Shown: positions 7,937-20,669 of the stretch, one piece after another | Numbering within the stretch: the stretch's first letter is position 1 | Layout: each line of letters begins with the position of its first letter | Made by a program: the position numbers and the translations under genes | The notes under the pieces: generated by a model | The model's database searches: none | Told to the model about the DNA's origin: nothing | Seen by the model: only the letters and a program-made list of their open reading frames with translations | DNA from: Rubrivivax sp. | Lineage (GTDB): Bacteria; Pseudomonadota; Gammaproteobacteria; Burkholderiales; Burkholderiaceae_C | Assembly: GCA_030681795.1 (NCBI GenBank) | Contig: JAUXRG010000111.1 | Location: forward strand, 62,001-126,000 | Reading direction: 5' to 3' | DNA: 64,000 bases

Positions 7937-8324
7937 GCACGCGCGCAGCCTGCTCGCGCGGGCGCGCGACGACCTGTTCGTGGTGCGGAGCCTGCGCGGC
8001 TTGCGCGACGCACCCGTCTGGGTGCTGGGTTTTCACGCGCAGCAGGCGGTGGAAAAGCTGCTCAAGGCCGTGCTGACCCATGCCGGGGTCGAGTACCCGC
8101 GCACGCACAACCTTGTGATGCTGACCGAGCTGCTGGACGGGACGCCGCATGCGAAGCCGGGCGACAGCGATCAGTTTCATCGGCTGGTGCCGTTCGCGGT
8201 GTTCTTCCGCTACGAGGGCGCCGCAGGCGACGAGCCGCCGCCCATCGATCCCCAGTGGCTCGACGACGTGGCCAGCCGCACTGAGGCCTGGGCGGCACTG
8301 ATCGTCGGCCAGGTGCCGGGCTGA
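7920..8324 (+). CDS. HEPN domain protein (PF05168 type)
   Basis: A 134-residue all-helical protein of the HEPN family. It shows the hallmark helix WVLGFHAQQAVEKLLKAVL at about residues 34-52, followed by YPRTHNLVMLTELL at about 59-72. The R-x4-6-H ribonuclease motif of toxic HEPN proteins is not evident; only a compact R-T-H is present, as is common in the PF05168 branch. The gene overlaps the upstream MNT gene by 17 bp and ends 15 bp before the DUF499 ATPase gene, so it is co-transcribed with the defence operon. It may be a toxin held in check by MNT or a substrate-recognition partner. Confidence 0.85.
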   Translation: MNSPGEHARSLLARARDDLFVVRSLRGLRDAPVWVLGFHAQQAVEKLLKAVLTHAGVEYPRTHNLVMLTELLDGTPHAKPGDSDQFHRLVPFAVFFRYEGAAGDEPPPIDPQWLDDVASRTEAWAALIVGQVPG

Positions 8325-8339
8325 CTTCGTAGGACAAAC

Positions 8340-11696
<3,357 letters not shown>

Positions 11697-11788
11697 TTCG
11701 TATTTCGATCGGGGGCGCCCCCCAGCTCCACACAGTGCACGTGAACGTTCAGGCTGGCGCCGAGCCCGAGCGAAGGTCGGGCGCAGCG
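11697..11788. other. Right boundary of the defence island, convergent intergenic gap
   Basis: Ninety-two base pairs separate the last defence gene (+) from the penicillin acylase gene (-). The gap holds a GC-only inverted repeat (GGGGGCGCCCCC at 11711-11722) with almost no loop, which is a poor terminator. No direct repeat, tRNA fragment or integrase remnant was seen here, so the mechanism that brought the island in cannot be read from this end. Confidence 0.4.
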
Positions 11789-14200
11789 CTATGGCTTGAG
11801 CGTCTGCCTCGCCCGCGCCTCGCGCTCGATCGCGGCGCGATCGAAATACCACGGCAGCAGCATCCCGGCAAACCAGGCATCCAGATGGTTCTTCTGGTGG
11901 CGGTGGAACTGACGTTCGACCACGCCGCCGCTGACCACGGCCATCACCTTCTCGTTGTCGGCCAGGTCGGCGACGATGCGCATCGAGGCAATCACTTCGG
12001 CGTCGTGCCCGCTCATGAAGCGCGTCGTCAGCGCGCGCATGACGGTCTCGTTGGAGCCGTCGTAGGGCTGGGCGGCACGGCCGAAGGTATCGCGCCCGAA
12101 TCCCGTGCGCCGCACCGGGCTGTCGAACTGGACGCGGTGCTCGGCGCCCCAGCGCCAGGCCTTGGGATCGGCCCCGTGGCGCTCGCTCAGCTCCTTCTGT
12201 ACCGCAAAGGCCGAGCGACGGATGATGTCGGGCAGCGTCTCCACGGCGGGCGTGCGCGTGTCGTCGAACCAGCGCGACTGCGGCTGGGCCAGCAACTGGT
12301 CGAAGCGGGCCTGCCAGACGTACCACTCCTTGAGATAGGTGCGTGCGCCGTCTTCGCCCATCTCGTCGACAAAGGACTCGTAGGCCGTCCGGTGGTAGAC
12401 ATGCCGGTAGATCAGCGGCGCGGCCAGGTCCGCCCGCTCGCTGCCGTCCCAGGACGACAGCAGCGTCACCCACTCGGCGAACTCGGGCTGGGCCTTCAAG
12501 GCCTCGATCATCCGGGGCAAGAGGTGGCGCGTCTGCAGGTTCTTGATGTCCATCATCAGCCGCGCCTGATCGGCCGTGGTCATGCGGCCGCTGGCTGACA
12601 GGACTTCAGCGATGCGATCGTAGCGATAGGGCGGCGAGAAGAACGTCGAGTACTCGTAGGGGTAGTCGGCGCTGCGCGTATCGTGGTTGGCCGTGGCCAC
12701 CCAGCCGCTGGCCGGCGAGATCTGGCCCGGCATGCGCTCCGGCGCGATGGTGCCTGTCCAGTCGTCGGCCCCGTCGGCCGCCTTCGGGTGCAGGCCGTGC
12801 CCGCTGCGCCGAATCGGCACGCGCCCGCTGGCGCGATGCCCGATCGCCCCGGCCTTGTCGGCGAAGACGAAATTGAAATACATGATGTCGATCTTCTGGA
12901 CCGCGGAATCCACCTCTGCCGCGTTGCGCGCAACGACCAGGCGGTCGATCCCGATGTCGCCACCCGGCATCTCGGCCGACACCATGCGCAGGCTCAGCAG
13001 CCGGTCCTTGCGCGCACCCAGCGGTTGATCGCTGACGATGGGGCCGCGCACGGTGCGGCGCACGACCAGCCGCTCCTCGCGCAGGCCGCCCGGCGCCTTG
13101 TCGTCCTTGATGCGGATGAGCTCGGTGCTCGTGTCGAAGGGACGCGCCTGCCCGCCGTCGAGGTAATGGTCGGGTTTGCCGGGCGCCAATTGCTCGATGA
13201 ACAAGTCCTGGCTGTCGCCATAGGCATTGGTGACGCCGAAGGCCACGTTCGCGTTGCGCCCGACCAGGATGCCGGGCACGGCGGGCAGCGCGGCGCCCAC
13301 CGCCTGGATGTCGGGGCTGAAGAGACCGATCGGCATCCAGATGCCCGGCAGGATGCGCGAGTCGAGGTGCGGGTCGTTGACGAGCACGGCGGCGCCACTG
13401 GCCGAACGCGCTGGCGCGATCGCCCAGTTGTTGCTGCCCACGGCCAGCGGCGCGGCCAGCTCGTCGGCCGCCAGCCGCTGCCCCGTGGGCAGATCGGACA
13501 GACCCAGCCACAGCGCGCCAGCCCCCGGGGCGGGCATCGCACCGGCGACGGCGACGCCGGATCGGGTCGCGCGGTGGGCGGCCGGAAACAGCTCGCTCGC
13601 GCGCTCGATGCCGACCCGGTCGATCACCGCCTGCATTGCCAGTTCGCCCTTGTAGTTGGCGGCCTGGCTCCAGTTGATGAAGTGCAGCACCGTGAGCATG
13701 TCCTCCAGCATCCAGGGCGAGGCCACGAAGCCCGCGAGCTTGAGCTCGACCGGCAGGTCGCCGGCATTCGCGACGATGTAGGCGTTCATGCCTTCGGCGT
13801 ACCAGCCGAGCCAGTCCCTCGCCGCCGGCGACAGCAGCCTGGCATGGCGTTCGGCGTTGCGGCGCAGGCCGATGCGGCGCATCTCGCGGTCGTTGTTCAG
13901 CCCCTTGGGGCCAATGGCCTCGGCCAGACGGCCCGACGCGAGGGCTCGATAGGCCTCGAGCTGGAAGATGCGCGACTGCGCCGTGACGAACCCTTGTGCG
14001 CGGATCAGGTCCGGCGTGTTCTTCGCAAAGATGTAGGGGATGCCATTGCCGTCGCGCAGCACTTCCACGCGCTCGCTCAGCCCGGGCGCCGACAAGGTGC
14101 CATCGACCACCGGCCCGCGGGCCGCGCCGGACATCAGCCATGCGACGCCGGCCCCGACCAGCAGGAGGAGCAGCACACCGATTCGCACAAGCCAGCGCAT
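11789..14200 (-). CDS. Penicillin acylase family protein (Ntn hydrolase, peptidase S45)
   Basis: An 803-residue secreted precursor. An N-terminal membrane/signal segment (MRWLVRIGVLLLLLVGAGVAWL) is followed by an alpha-chain region and VGSNNWAIAP at about residues 254-263. The Ser at about 256 would become the new N-terminus and catalytic nucleophile of the beta chain after autocleavage; G-S-N-N-W is the family hallmark. The likely role is periplasmic hydrolysis of acyl amides, including acyl-homoserine lactones or beta-lactam side chains; the substrate cannot be told from sequence. The start is ATG at 14200 with AGGGGG upstream; longer in-frame extensions lack a ribosome site and precede the signal segment. 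Confidence 0.9.
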   Translation of the reverse strand: MRWLVRIGVLLLLLVGAGVAWLMSGAARGPVVDGTLSAPGLSERVEVLRDGNGIPYIFAKNTPDLIRAQGFVTAQSRIFQLEAYRALASGRLAEAIGPKGLNNDREMRRIGLRRNAERHARLLSPAARDWLGWYAEGMNAYIVANAGDLPVELKLAGFVASPWMLEDMLTVLHFINWSQAANYKGELAMQAVIDRVGIERASELFPAAHRATRSGVAVAGAMPAPGAGALWLGLSDLPTGQRLAADELAAPLAVGSNNWAIAPARSASGAAVLVNDPHLDSRILPGIWMPIGLFSPDIQAVGAALPAVPGILVGRNANVAFGVTNAYGDSQDLFIEQLAPGKPDHYLDGGQARPFDTSTELIRIKDDKAPGGLREERLVVRRTVRGPIVSDQPLGARKDRLLSLRMVSAEMPGGDIGIDRLVVARNAAEVDSAVQKIDIMYFNFVFADKAGAIGHRASGRVPIRRSGHGLHPKAADGADDWTGTIAPERMPGQISPASGWVATANHDTRSADYPYEYSTFFSPPYRYDRIAEVLSASGRMTTADQARLMMDIKNLQTRHLLPRMIEALKAQPEFAEWVTLLSSWDGSERADLAAPLIYRHVYHRTAYESFVDEMGEDGARTYLKEWYVWQARFDQLLAQPQSRWFDDTRTPAVETLPDIIRRSAFAVQKELSERHGADPKAWRWGAEHRVQFDSPVRRTGFGRDTFGRAAQPYDGSNETVMRALTTRFMSGHDAEVIASMRIVADLADNEKVMAVVSGGVVERQFHRHQKNHLDAWFAGMLLPWYFDRAAIEREARARQTLKP

Positions 14201-14295
14201 GGAATTCCCCCTTCGACTTGCGATCGTCGCACGCCCGGTGGAACGGGCCATCGCTTCGACCCGCGCTGCCGCCCAGTTCGGCGCGCTCAAACCCG

Positions 14296-15339
14296 CTACG
14301 AGCGCAGCCCGGCGGCGGCTTGAAGGCGGCCCACCTCGATGCCGTTCCAGTTTTTCAGGCTCAGGTCGCTGAGTGCGCCGATGAACACTTCCTCTTCGGC
14401 GGCCAGCGGCAGCAACTGCGCGATGAGCGCGGCCATCACCACCTCGCAGGCGCGGGCGTTGTTGCCGTCGTCCATCTTCACGGCCACGCCCAGGCCCAGC
14501 TCGGGCAGGGCGGCGCAATGCACGCCCTCGGCGCCCACCTTGCAGAACACGCGCTCGCCCAGGCGTTCCATCACGCGGGTGTCGAAGCGGCCGCTGCCGG
14601 CCACCATGAAGGGCGCACGGGCGACCGCTGCACGCAACCGCCGCGCGGCGCGGGCATGGCCCTCGCTCAGGCCTTGCCCCGTGGCCACGCGGGCAAAGGC
14701 ATGGGCCAGGTGGCGCAGCGGGATGGCGTAGGTGGGGATGGAGCAGCCGTCGGTGCCCACGGCGGCGCTGGCGAGGTCGTAGCCGGTGGCCGCCTGCAGC
14801 GCGGACGTCACCTCGCGCATCACCGGGTGTTCGGGTTTGACGTAGCCGCGCAGGAAGGCGCGGCGGTCACCGCCTTGACCTTGCGCTTCCGCCATCAGGC
14901 AACCCAGGCAGACGAAGCCCGAGTGCTTGCCCGAGCAGTTGTTGTGCAGCGCGCTGGGCACCTGCCCGGCGGCGGACAGGGCCTTGATGGCGCCGTCGAA
15001 ATAGGGCCAGTGCGTGCCGCATTCCAGCGCCGCCTCGTCGACGCCGGCCTTGGCCAGCATCGAGGCCGCGGTCTGCGCGTGCAGTGGCTCGCCGCCATGC
15101 GAGGCGCAGGCCAGCGCCAGCTCTTCGTCGCTGAGCTGCCAGCGCTCGGCCGCGCCGCTGGCCACCAGCGGCAGGGCCTGCAGCACCTTCACCGCCGAGC
15201 GCGGAAAGATCGGGCGATCGATATCGCCCACGGCGGTGTGCAGCGTGCCGGCCGCGTCGACGATGGCATAGGCGCCGCGGTGAACTGACTCGACAATGCC
15301 GCCGCGCAGGGCTTGCACGAGGATGGGGTTGCTGTTCAT
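14296..15339 (-). CDS. Asparaginase II family protein (COG4448)
   Basis: A 347-residue cytoplasmic protein of the L-asparaginase II family (PF06089), unrelated to the E. coli AnsB type. Recognisable stretches are HRGAYAIVDAAG near residue 20, the SAVKVLQALPLV and CASHGGEPLH blocks and the NNCSGKHSG core near the middle, which is typical of the family's active-site region. The expected reaction is asparagine to aspartate plus ammonia. The gene lies downstream of a divergent EamA transporter gene with only 55 bp between their starts, so the two may share a regulatory region. The ATG at 15339 gives the family's usual N-terminus. Confidence 0.9.
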   Translation of the reverse strand: MNSNPILVQALRGGIVESVHRGAYAIVDAAGTLHTAVGDIDRPIFPRSAVKVLQALPLVASGAAERWQLSDEELALACASHGGEPLHAQTAASMLAKAGVDEAALECGTHWPYFDGAIKALSAAGQVPSALHNNCSGKHSGFVCLGCLMAEAQGQGGDRRAFLRGYVKPEHPVMREVTSALQAATGYDLASAAVGTDGCSIPTYAIPLRHLAHAFARVATGQGLSEGHARAARRLRAAVARAPFMVAGSGRFDTRVMERLGERVFCKVGAEGVHCAALPELGLGVAVKMDDGNNARACEVVMAALIAQLLPLAAEEEVFIGALSDLSLKNWNGIEVGRLQAAAGLRS

Positions 15340-15394
15340 GGGCCCGACTCTAGCCGCAGCCGGACGTCGCTCGGGGGCAAGGCAGAATCGACGC

Positions 15395-16276
15395 ATGCCC
15401 TTGTCCGCGCTCGCGCTCGTGCTGCTGGCCGCCGTGCTGCACGCGAGCTGGAATATCGCCGCCAAGCGTGCCGGCGGCGACCAGCGTTTCACCCTGCTCA
15501 CCAGCCTCATCACCAGCGTGGTCTGGCTGCCGGCCGGCCTGTGGTTCGGCTGGAACGAAGTGCCGCTGTGGGGCTGGGCGCAGTGGGGCGCTGTGGCCGC
15601 CAGCGCGGTCGTGCACCTACTGTATTTCAACTCGCTGCTCAAGGGCTACCGGGTGGGCGATCTCACGGTGGTCTATCCGTTGGCGCGTGGCAGCGCGCCG
15701 CTGCTGACCGCGGGCGTGGCCGTGGCGCTGCTCGGTGAGCGGCTCACGATCGTCGGCGCGGCCGGCGTGCTGGCGGTGTGCGGCGGCGTATTCCTGGTCG
15801 CCGGCGGCCCCGCCCTGTGGCGCCGCGGGCACGACCCGGTGGCGCGCGCAAGGGTACGCGCGGGCGTGCGCTGGGGCTTGATCACCGGCGCGGCGATCGC
15901 CGGCTATTCGGTCATCGACGGCTACGCCATCAAGGTGCTGGCCATCGGCCCGGTGGTCTTCGACTATGTCTGCAACCTGTTGCGCGTGCCCCTGCAACTG
16001 CCGACGCTGCTGCGCAGTCGCGCCGGGCTGCGCCAGGCCTGGCGAGCGCAATGGAAGCACGCGCTGGTGGTGGCCCTGCTCGGGCCGCTGGCCTATATCC
16101 TGGTGCTGTACGCGCTCACGCTCGCCCCGCTGAGCCACGTGGCCCCGGCGCGCGAGGTCTCGATGCTGGTGGCGGCGCTGCTCGGTGGCCGCCTGCTCGG
16201 CGAAGCCGACCGCGGGCTGCGGCTGCTCGGCGCGGGCTGCATCGCCGGCGGCGTGATGGCGCTGGCGCTGGGCTGA
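15395..16276 (+). CDS. EamA/DMT-family transporter
   Basis: A 293-residue integral membrane protein with about ten hydrophobic helices arranged as two EamA repeats. The first repeat begins MPLSALALVLLAAVLHASWN and the second begins near residue 165 (WGLITGAAIAGYSVIDGYAIK). Members export amino acids or other small metabolites across the inner membrane; the substrate is not predictable. It is divergent from the asparaginase-like gene and 5 bp upstream of the DUF429 gene, with which it is probably co-transcribed. Another EamA gene (48563-49462) belongs to a different subfamily. Confidence 0.88.
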   Translation: MPLSALALVLLAAVLHASWNIAAKRAGGDQRFTLLTSLITSVVWLPAGLWFGWNEVPLWGWAQWGAVAASAVVHLLYFNSLLKGYRVGDLTVVYPLARGSAPLLTAGVAVALLGERLTIVGAAGVLAVCGGVFLVAGGPALWRRGHDPVARARVRAGVRWGLITGAAIAGYSVIDGYAIKVLAIGPVVFDYVCNLLRVPLQLPTLLRSRAGLRQAWRAQWKHALVVALLGPLAYILVLYALTLAPLSHVAPAREVSMLVAALLGGRLLGEADRGLRLLGAGCIAGGVMALALG

Positions 16277-16281
16277 ACGCC

Positions 16282-17094
16282 ATGGCGCTGGCCTTGTGGG
16301 GGGTGGACTTCAGCAGCGCGCCTTCGCGGCGCAAGCCCATCGTCGTGGCGCGCGGCGAGCTCGCCGGCGCCGTATTGCGGGTGCAGCGCCTGCAGACCCT
16401 GGAGCGTCTGGTGGACTTCGAAGCGCTGTTGGCCGAGCCCGGCCCCTGGCTGGGTGCGTTCGATTTCCCGTTCGGCCTGCCGCGTGAGTTCGTCGAATCG
16501 CAGGCCCTGGGTGGCACGGCGGATGCCGTGATCGCCGAGCTGCACCGCCGCTGCCCCAACCGCATGGCGTGGCGGGCGTTGATCGATGCCTGGGGCCAGG
16601 GCCGGCCGCCTGGGCAGCGCCTGATCCACCGCGCCACCGATCGCGCGCGGCCCGGCATCAGCTCGACCAGCCCACTGCAGACGCGTTATGTGCCGGTGGG
16701 CTTCATGTATTTCGAGGGCCTGTCGCGCCTGGTGGCGGCCGGCGTGGCGATCCCGCGGCTGCGCGCCGGCGACCCCGGGCGTGTGGCCGTCGAGGCCTAC
16801 CCGGGGCTGCTGGCCTTCGAACTGATCGGGCGGCGTTCGTACAAGAACGACGCCAGCGCCGAACGGCTCATTGCGCGCAAGGATATCGTCGATGCACTCG
16901 AGCAGGGCCGCACTCGGCTCGCCCTGCGGCTGAAGCTCACCCACGGCCAGCGCGAGGCGCTGGTGGACGACGCCTCGGGCGACCGCCTGGACGCCGCGCT
17001 GTGCCTGATGCAGGCGGCGTGGGCCAGCACGCGGCCGCTGGGCGGCCTGCCGGCGGATGTCGACCCGCTCGAAGGCTGGATTGCGACGGCCTGA
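16282..17094 (+). CDS. DUF429 family protein (predicted RNase H-like fold nuclease)
   Basis: A 270-residue protein of the DUF429 family. The N-terminus WGVDFSSAPSRRK gives the first acidic residue of an RNase H-like core. GAFDFPFGLPREF at about residues 54-66 and a C-terminal ASGDRLDAALCL supply further conserved acidic positions. The function is unknown in general; the fold assignment suggests a metal-dependent nuclease or an ATPase of the actin/RNase H superfamily. The start is ATG at 16282, 5 bp after the transporter stop. A secreted nuclease-like protein is encoded 61 bp downstream. Confidence 0.8.
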   Translation: MALALWGVDFSSAPSRRKPIVVARGELAGAVLRVQRLQTLERLVDFEALLAEPGPWLGAFDFPFGLPREFVESQALGGTADAVIAELHRRCPNRMAWRALIDAWGQGRPPGQRLIHRATDRARPGISSTSPLQTRYVPVGFMYFEGLSRLVAAGVAIPRLRAGDPGRVAVEAYPGLLAFELIGRRSYKNDASAERLIARKDIVDALEQGRTRLALRLKLTHGQREALVDDASGDRLDAALCLMQAAWASTRPLGGLPADVDPLEGWIATA

Positions 17095-17155
17095 TGATCG
17101 ATCCGTATTGGCGAAACAAACGCGCCGCGCTTTGCGGTGCAAAAGGAGCAAGCCC

Positions 17156-17668
17156 TTGAACCCCTCTGGTCTGATCCTGGCTGGCCTGTGCGCTTTGCTT
17201 TGGGCTCCCCTGGCCGGCTCTGCCGCACCCGCGGCAGCGCGCGCCGTGCAGGGCGTGGTGACTCGCGTGGGCGATGGCGACAGCCTGAGCTTCGCCCCGG
17301 CCGGGCAAGCCGCCTTCGAGTTGCGCCTGCGTGACATCGACGCTCCCGAGCTGTGCCAGCCCGGGGGCGAAGAAGCGCACCGCGCGCTCGCGGATTGGGT
17401 GCTCGACAAGTCCGCGACCGTGCAGGCCACGGGCCGCGACAAGTTCGGCCGCACGCTGGGCACCTTGCGGGTGGCAGGCGAGGACATCGCCCGGCGCATG
17501 GTGGAAGAGGGCCACGCCTGGAGCATACGCACGCGCTGGGACCGCGGGCCGCTGGTCAAGCAGGAGCGCATGGCCAGGGCGCTGAACCGCGGCCTGCATG
17601 CGCAGCCCGGTGCGGTGATGCCCGGCGAATTCCGGCGTCTGCACGGGCCCTGCGCGCCGCAGCGCTGA
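17156..17668 (+). CDS. Secreted thermonuclease-like protein (SNase domain)
   Basis: A 170-residue protein with a signal peptide (LILAGLCALLWAPLAGSAAP, residues 6-25) and one staphylococcal nuclease-like OB-fold domain. The active-site pattern of the family is visible as LRLRDIDAPE at about 57-66 and RDKFGRTLGTLRV at about 93-105, supplying the catalytic Arg, Glu and Arg. It is predicted to act on nucleic acid in the periplasm or outside. TTG at 17156 is preferred because AAGGAG lies 8-9 bp upstream; the in-frame ATG at 17057 would overlap DUF429 and bury the signal peptide. Confidence 0.85.
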   Translation: MNPSGLILAGLCALLWAPLAGSAAPAAARAVQGVVTRVGDGDSLSFAPAGQAAFELRLRDIDAPELCQPGGEEAHRALADWVLDKSATVQATGRDKFGRTLGTLRVAGEDIARRMVEEGHAWSIRTRWDRGPLVKQERMARALNRGLHAQPGAVMPGEFRRLHGPCAPQR

Positions 17669-17699
17669 AGGCCTGCCGGCGGCCGGCCGCGTCAGGGGC

Positions 17700-19316
17700 T
17701 CACTTCACCCGCAACCAGCGCAGCTCCAGCGTGTCGTTGGGCCACTGAATGGCGCTCACCTTCTTGGCCATGGCCCAGGTGAGCATGCGACGGTACAGCG
17801 GCACGTAGGGCAGGTCTTCGCCGACCATGCGCAGCACCGTGGTCACCATGGCGCGGCGCCGTCCGAGGTCGGGCTCGGTGCGTATGCCGTCGATCAGCGC
17901 ATCGAGCTTGGCGTTGCTGTAGCGCCCGGCGTTGAAGGTGCCCAGGCCGGCGCGGTCCCAGGTGCGGAACAGGCCATTGAGCGAGTTCCAGGCGTCGGGC
18001 GTGGCCGTCCAGCCGAACTCGACGAAACTGGCGCTGCCTTGGGTGAGCTTGGGGAAGAACTGGCCGGTCGGGCTGGAGCGCAAGGTCGTGCGTATGCCCA
18101 CCTGCGTGAGCATCGCCGCCATGGCCTGGCAGACGTTCTCGCGCCAGGCCACGTTGACGCAGTCCAGCGTCACCGAGAAGCCGTTCGGGTACCCGGCCTC
18201 GCCCAGCAGCTGGCGTGCGCGGGCCGGGTCGTAGGGCAGCCGCTTGTCGAGCGCGGCCGGCGAGCCGTCCACCAGCGGGCTGAGGAAGGCGCCGGTGGGC
18301 ACGGCCTGGCCGCGCAGCACCTTGTCGACGATCAGCGGCACGTTCAGCGCGTGGTACACGGCCTTGCGCACGCGCAAGTCCTTGAAGGGGTTGCGTCCCT
18401 TCACGTCGCTGTCGGCGAGCTCGTTGCGCGCCTGGTCGAAGGTGAGGTACTGCTGGCCGATATCGGCGGCCTGCAAGACGGCCATTCGCGGGTCGGCCTT
18501 CAGGCGTGCGATGTCCTGGTACGGCGGGTCGAGCACGAGGTCGATTTCGCCTGAAGTCAGTGCGGCCAGGCGTGTGGCATCGGACTTGATGGTGACGTAG
18601 CTCACCTGTTCGACGTTGCCCGTGCGCTTGTCGCTGGCGCCCCACCACCCGGTGTGCCGCCTGAGCAGCGTGCGCACGTCGGGTTCGTAGCGGTCCAGCC
18701 GGAAGGGCCCGGTGCCATTCGCGTGGCGAACGGCGAAGGTCTCCTGCTTGGCGTTGAAATCCTGCGCCCGGGCCAGGCCGTGCTTTTCGCACCAGGCCTT
18801 GCTCATCATCGCCACGTACTGCAGCTTCTCGGGCAGCACGGCGTCGGGGGCCTCGAGCTGGATGTCGATGGTCAGCGCGTCGATGCGCTGCACCGCCGTC
18901 ACGCCCTTGAGCTGGAAGGCGCGCTGCGAGGGCGGCGCCATGGCGCGCTCCAGCGAATACACGGCATCCTCGGCGCTGAAGGGCGTGCCGTCGTGGAAGC
19001 TGACGCCCTGGCGCAGCTTGAAGCGCCAGACCGTGGGCGAGATCATCTGCCAGGCGACGGCCAGCGCGGGCTCGATCTTGAAGGCCTCGCTGCGGCCGAC
19101 CAGCGAGTCGTAGATCTGGAACGCCACGCGCGAGTGGTACAGCAGCGCCAGGGCATGGGGGTCCAGGGTCTGCGGGTCGAAGGCCGAGGCGATGCGCACG
19201 GCCGCGTGCGGCGCGGCGGGCTGCGCTGGGGCGGGCCGGGCCGACCCCAGGGCCAGCAGCGTGGCCGCGAAGGCCATTGCGGCGGCGCGCGGCAGCAGGC
19301 GGTGGGCGAAATTCAT
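17700..19316 (-). CDS. Peptide/nickel-type ABC transporter substrate-binding protein (SBP_bac_5)
   Basis: A 538-residue periplasmic binding protein of the DppA/OppA family. The signal peptide is followed by PHAAVRIASAFDPQTLDPH, the family start, and then WRFKLRQGVSFHDGTPFSAED at about residues 98-118, the conserved motif. The C-terminal lobe includes YDPARARQLLGEAGYPNG. The ligand is likely an oligopeptide or similar. No permease or ATPase genes lie beside it, so it is an orphan receptor or shares a transporter encoded elsewhere. It is divergent from the CoA-transferase gene across a 138-bp gap in which no clear operator was seen. Confidence 0.9.
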   Translation of the reverse strand: MNFAHRLLPRAAAMAFAATLLALGSARPAPAQPAAPHAAVRIASAFDPQTLDPHALALLYHSRVAFQIYDSLVGRSEAFKIEPALAVAWQMISPTVWRFKLRQGVSFHDGTPFSAEDAVYSLERAMAPPSQRAFQLKGVTAVQRIDALTIDIQLEAPDAVLPEKLQYVAMMSKAWCEKHGLARAQDFNAKQETFAVRHANGTGPFRLDRYEPDVRTLLRRHTGWWGASDKRTGNVEQVSYVTIKSDATRLAALTSGEIDLVLDPPYQDIARLKADPRMAVLQAADIGQQYLTFDQARNELADSDVKGRNPFKDLRVRKAVYHALNVPLIVDKVLRGQAVPTGAFLSPLVDGSPAALDKRLPYDPARARQLLGEAGYPNGFSVTLDCVNVAWRENVCQAMAAMLTQVGIRTTLRSSPTGQFFPKLTQGSASFVEFGWTATPDAWNSLNGLFRTWDRAGLGTFNAGRYSNAKLDALIDGIRTEPDLGRRRAMVTTVLRMVGEDLPYVPLYRRMLTWAMAKKVSAIQWPNDTLELRWLRVK

Positions 19317-19454
19317 CGAGGAGTCGAGGTCCGGCGGTAGCCGGCATTGTGGCCATGAATACCGGCCTCGAAGCTGACGCCGCCACCCCGAGCAAACACC
19401 ATGTCCCCGAGGCGACGCCGACCGGCGTGCTGCGGTTTGAGCCATCATCCCGCG

Positions 19455-20669
19455 ATGAACGCAACGCCCTCTGACGAACCCACGCCGGACCGCTTCGGGC
19501 CACTCGCCGGCATCAAGGTGCTGGAGCTGGGCCAGCTCATCGCCGGCCCCTTCGCAGCCCGGACGCTGGCCGATTTCGGCGCCGACGTGATCAAGATCGA
19601 GCCGCCCGGCGCCGGCGACCCGCTGCGCAAATGGCGGCTGCTCAAGGACGGCACCTCGGTGTGGTGGCAGGTGCAGTCGCGCAACAAGCGCTCGGTGGCA
19701 CTCGACCTGCGCGAGAGCGCCGCGCAGGAGACGGTGCGCCGGTTGGCCGACGAGTGCGACGTGCTGATCGAGAACTTCCGCCCCGGCGCGATGGAGGGCT
19801 TCGGCCTCGACCCGTTGCAGCTGATGCAGCGCAACCCGCGGCTGGTGGTGCTGCGCATCAGCGGCTACGGCCAGACCGGTCCCTACCGCGACAAGCCGGG
19901 TTTCGGCGTGGTCGCCGAGGCCATGGGCGGCCTGCGCCACCTCACGGCCGAGCCGGGCCGCGTGCCGGTGCGCGTGGGCGTGAGCATCGGCGACACCCTG
20001 GCCGCGCTGCACGGGGTGATCGGCGTGCTGATGGCGCTGCAGGAGCGCCAGCGCAGCGGCCTGGGCCAGGTGGTGGACGTGGCGCTCTACGAGGCAGTCT
20101 TCAACTGCATGGAAAGCCTGCTGCCCGAATACAGCGCCTTCGGCGCGGTGCGCGAGGCCGCGGGCAGCGCCTTGCCCGGCATCGCGCCGAGCAACGCCTA
20201 CCGCTGCAACGACGGCTACGCCCTGGTGGCGGGCAACGGCGACAGCATCTTCCGCCGCCTGATGGGCGTGATCGGCCGCGACGACCTGGCGCGCGACCCC
20301 GGCCTGGCCGACAACACCGGCCGCGTGCCGCGCGTGCAGGAGATCGACGCCGCGATTGGCACATGGACGGCCACCCGCAGCGTGGCCGAGGTGCTGGCCG
20401 CGCTGGACGCCGCGGCCGTGCCGGCCGGGCGCATCTACACCGTGGCCGACATCGCGGCCGACCCGCATTACCGCGAGCGCGGCATGCTGCAGGAGCAGAC
20501 TCTGGCCGACGGCAGCCGCTTGCAGGTGCCCGGCATCGTGCCCAAGCTGTCGCGCACGCCGGGGCAGATCCGCCGCGCAGCGCCGCTGGCCGTGGGCCAG
20601 GACAACGAAGAGGTGCTGAGCGAGCTGCGGGCTACGCGCGCGCCGAACGCACCGCGCGCGCCGCGCTGA
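19455..20669 (+). CDS. CaiB/BaiF class III CoA-transferase
   Basis: A 404-residue enzyme of the class III CoA-transferase family. It opens with LAGIKVLELGQLIAGPFAAR and has FGADVIKIEPPG, then NKRSVALDLR, and ENFRPGAMEGFGLD in the first third, where the catalytic aspartate of formyl-CoA transferases is found. It moves CoA between carboxylic acids; the acid pair is unknown. The last 38 bp overlap, tail to tail, the gene for the C26 amidotransferase on the other strand. Confidence 0.9.
   Translation: MNATPSDEPTPDRFGPLAGIKVLELGQLIAGPFAARTLADFGADVIKIEPPGAGDPLRKWRLLKDGTSVWWQVQSRNKRSVALDLRESAAQETVRRLADECDVLIENFRPGAMEGFGLDPLQLMQRNPRLVVLRISGYGQTGPYRDKPGFGVVAEAMGGLRHLTAEPGRVPVRVGVSIGDTLAALHGVIGVLMALQERQRSGLGQVVDVALYEAVFNCMESLLPEYSAFGAVREAAGSALPGIAPSNAYRCNDGYALVAGNGDSIFRRLMGVIGRDDLARDPGLADNTGRVPRVQEIDAAIGTWTATRSVAEVLAALDAAAVPAGRIYTVADIAADPHYRERGMLQEQTLADGSRLQVPGIVPKLSRTPGQIRRAAPLAVGQDNEEVLSELRATRAPNAPRAPR

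Noticed and set aside
11711..11722. GGGGGCGCCCCC palindrome after the defence operon
   Set aside because: The arms leave almost no loop and no T-run follows; it is not a convincing terminator or attachment site.
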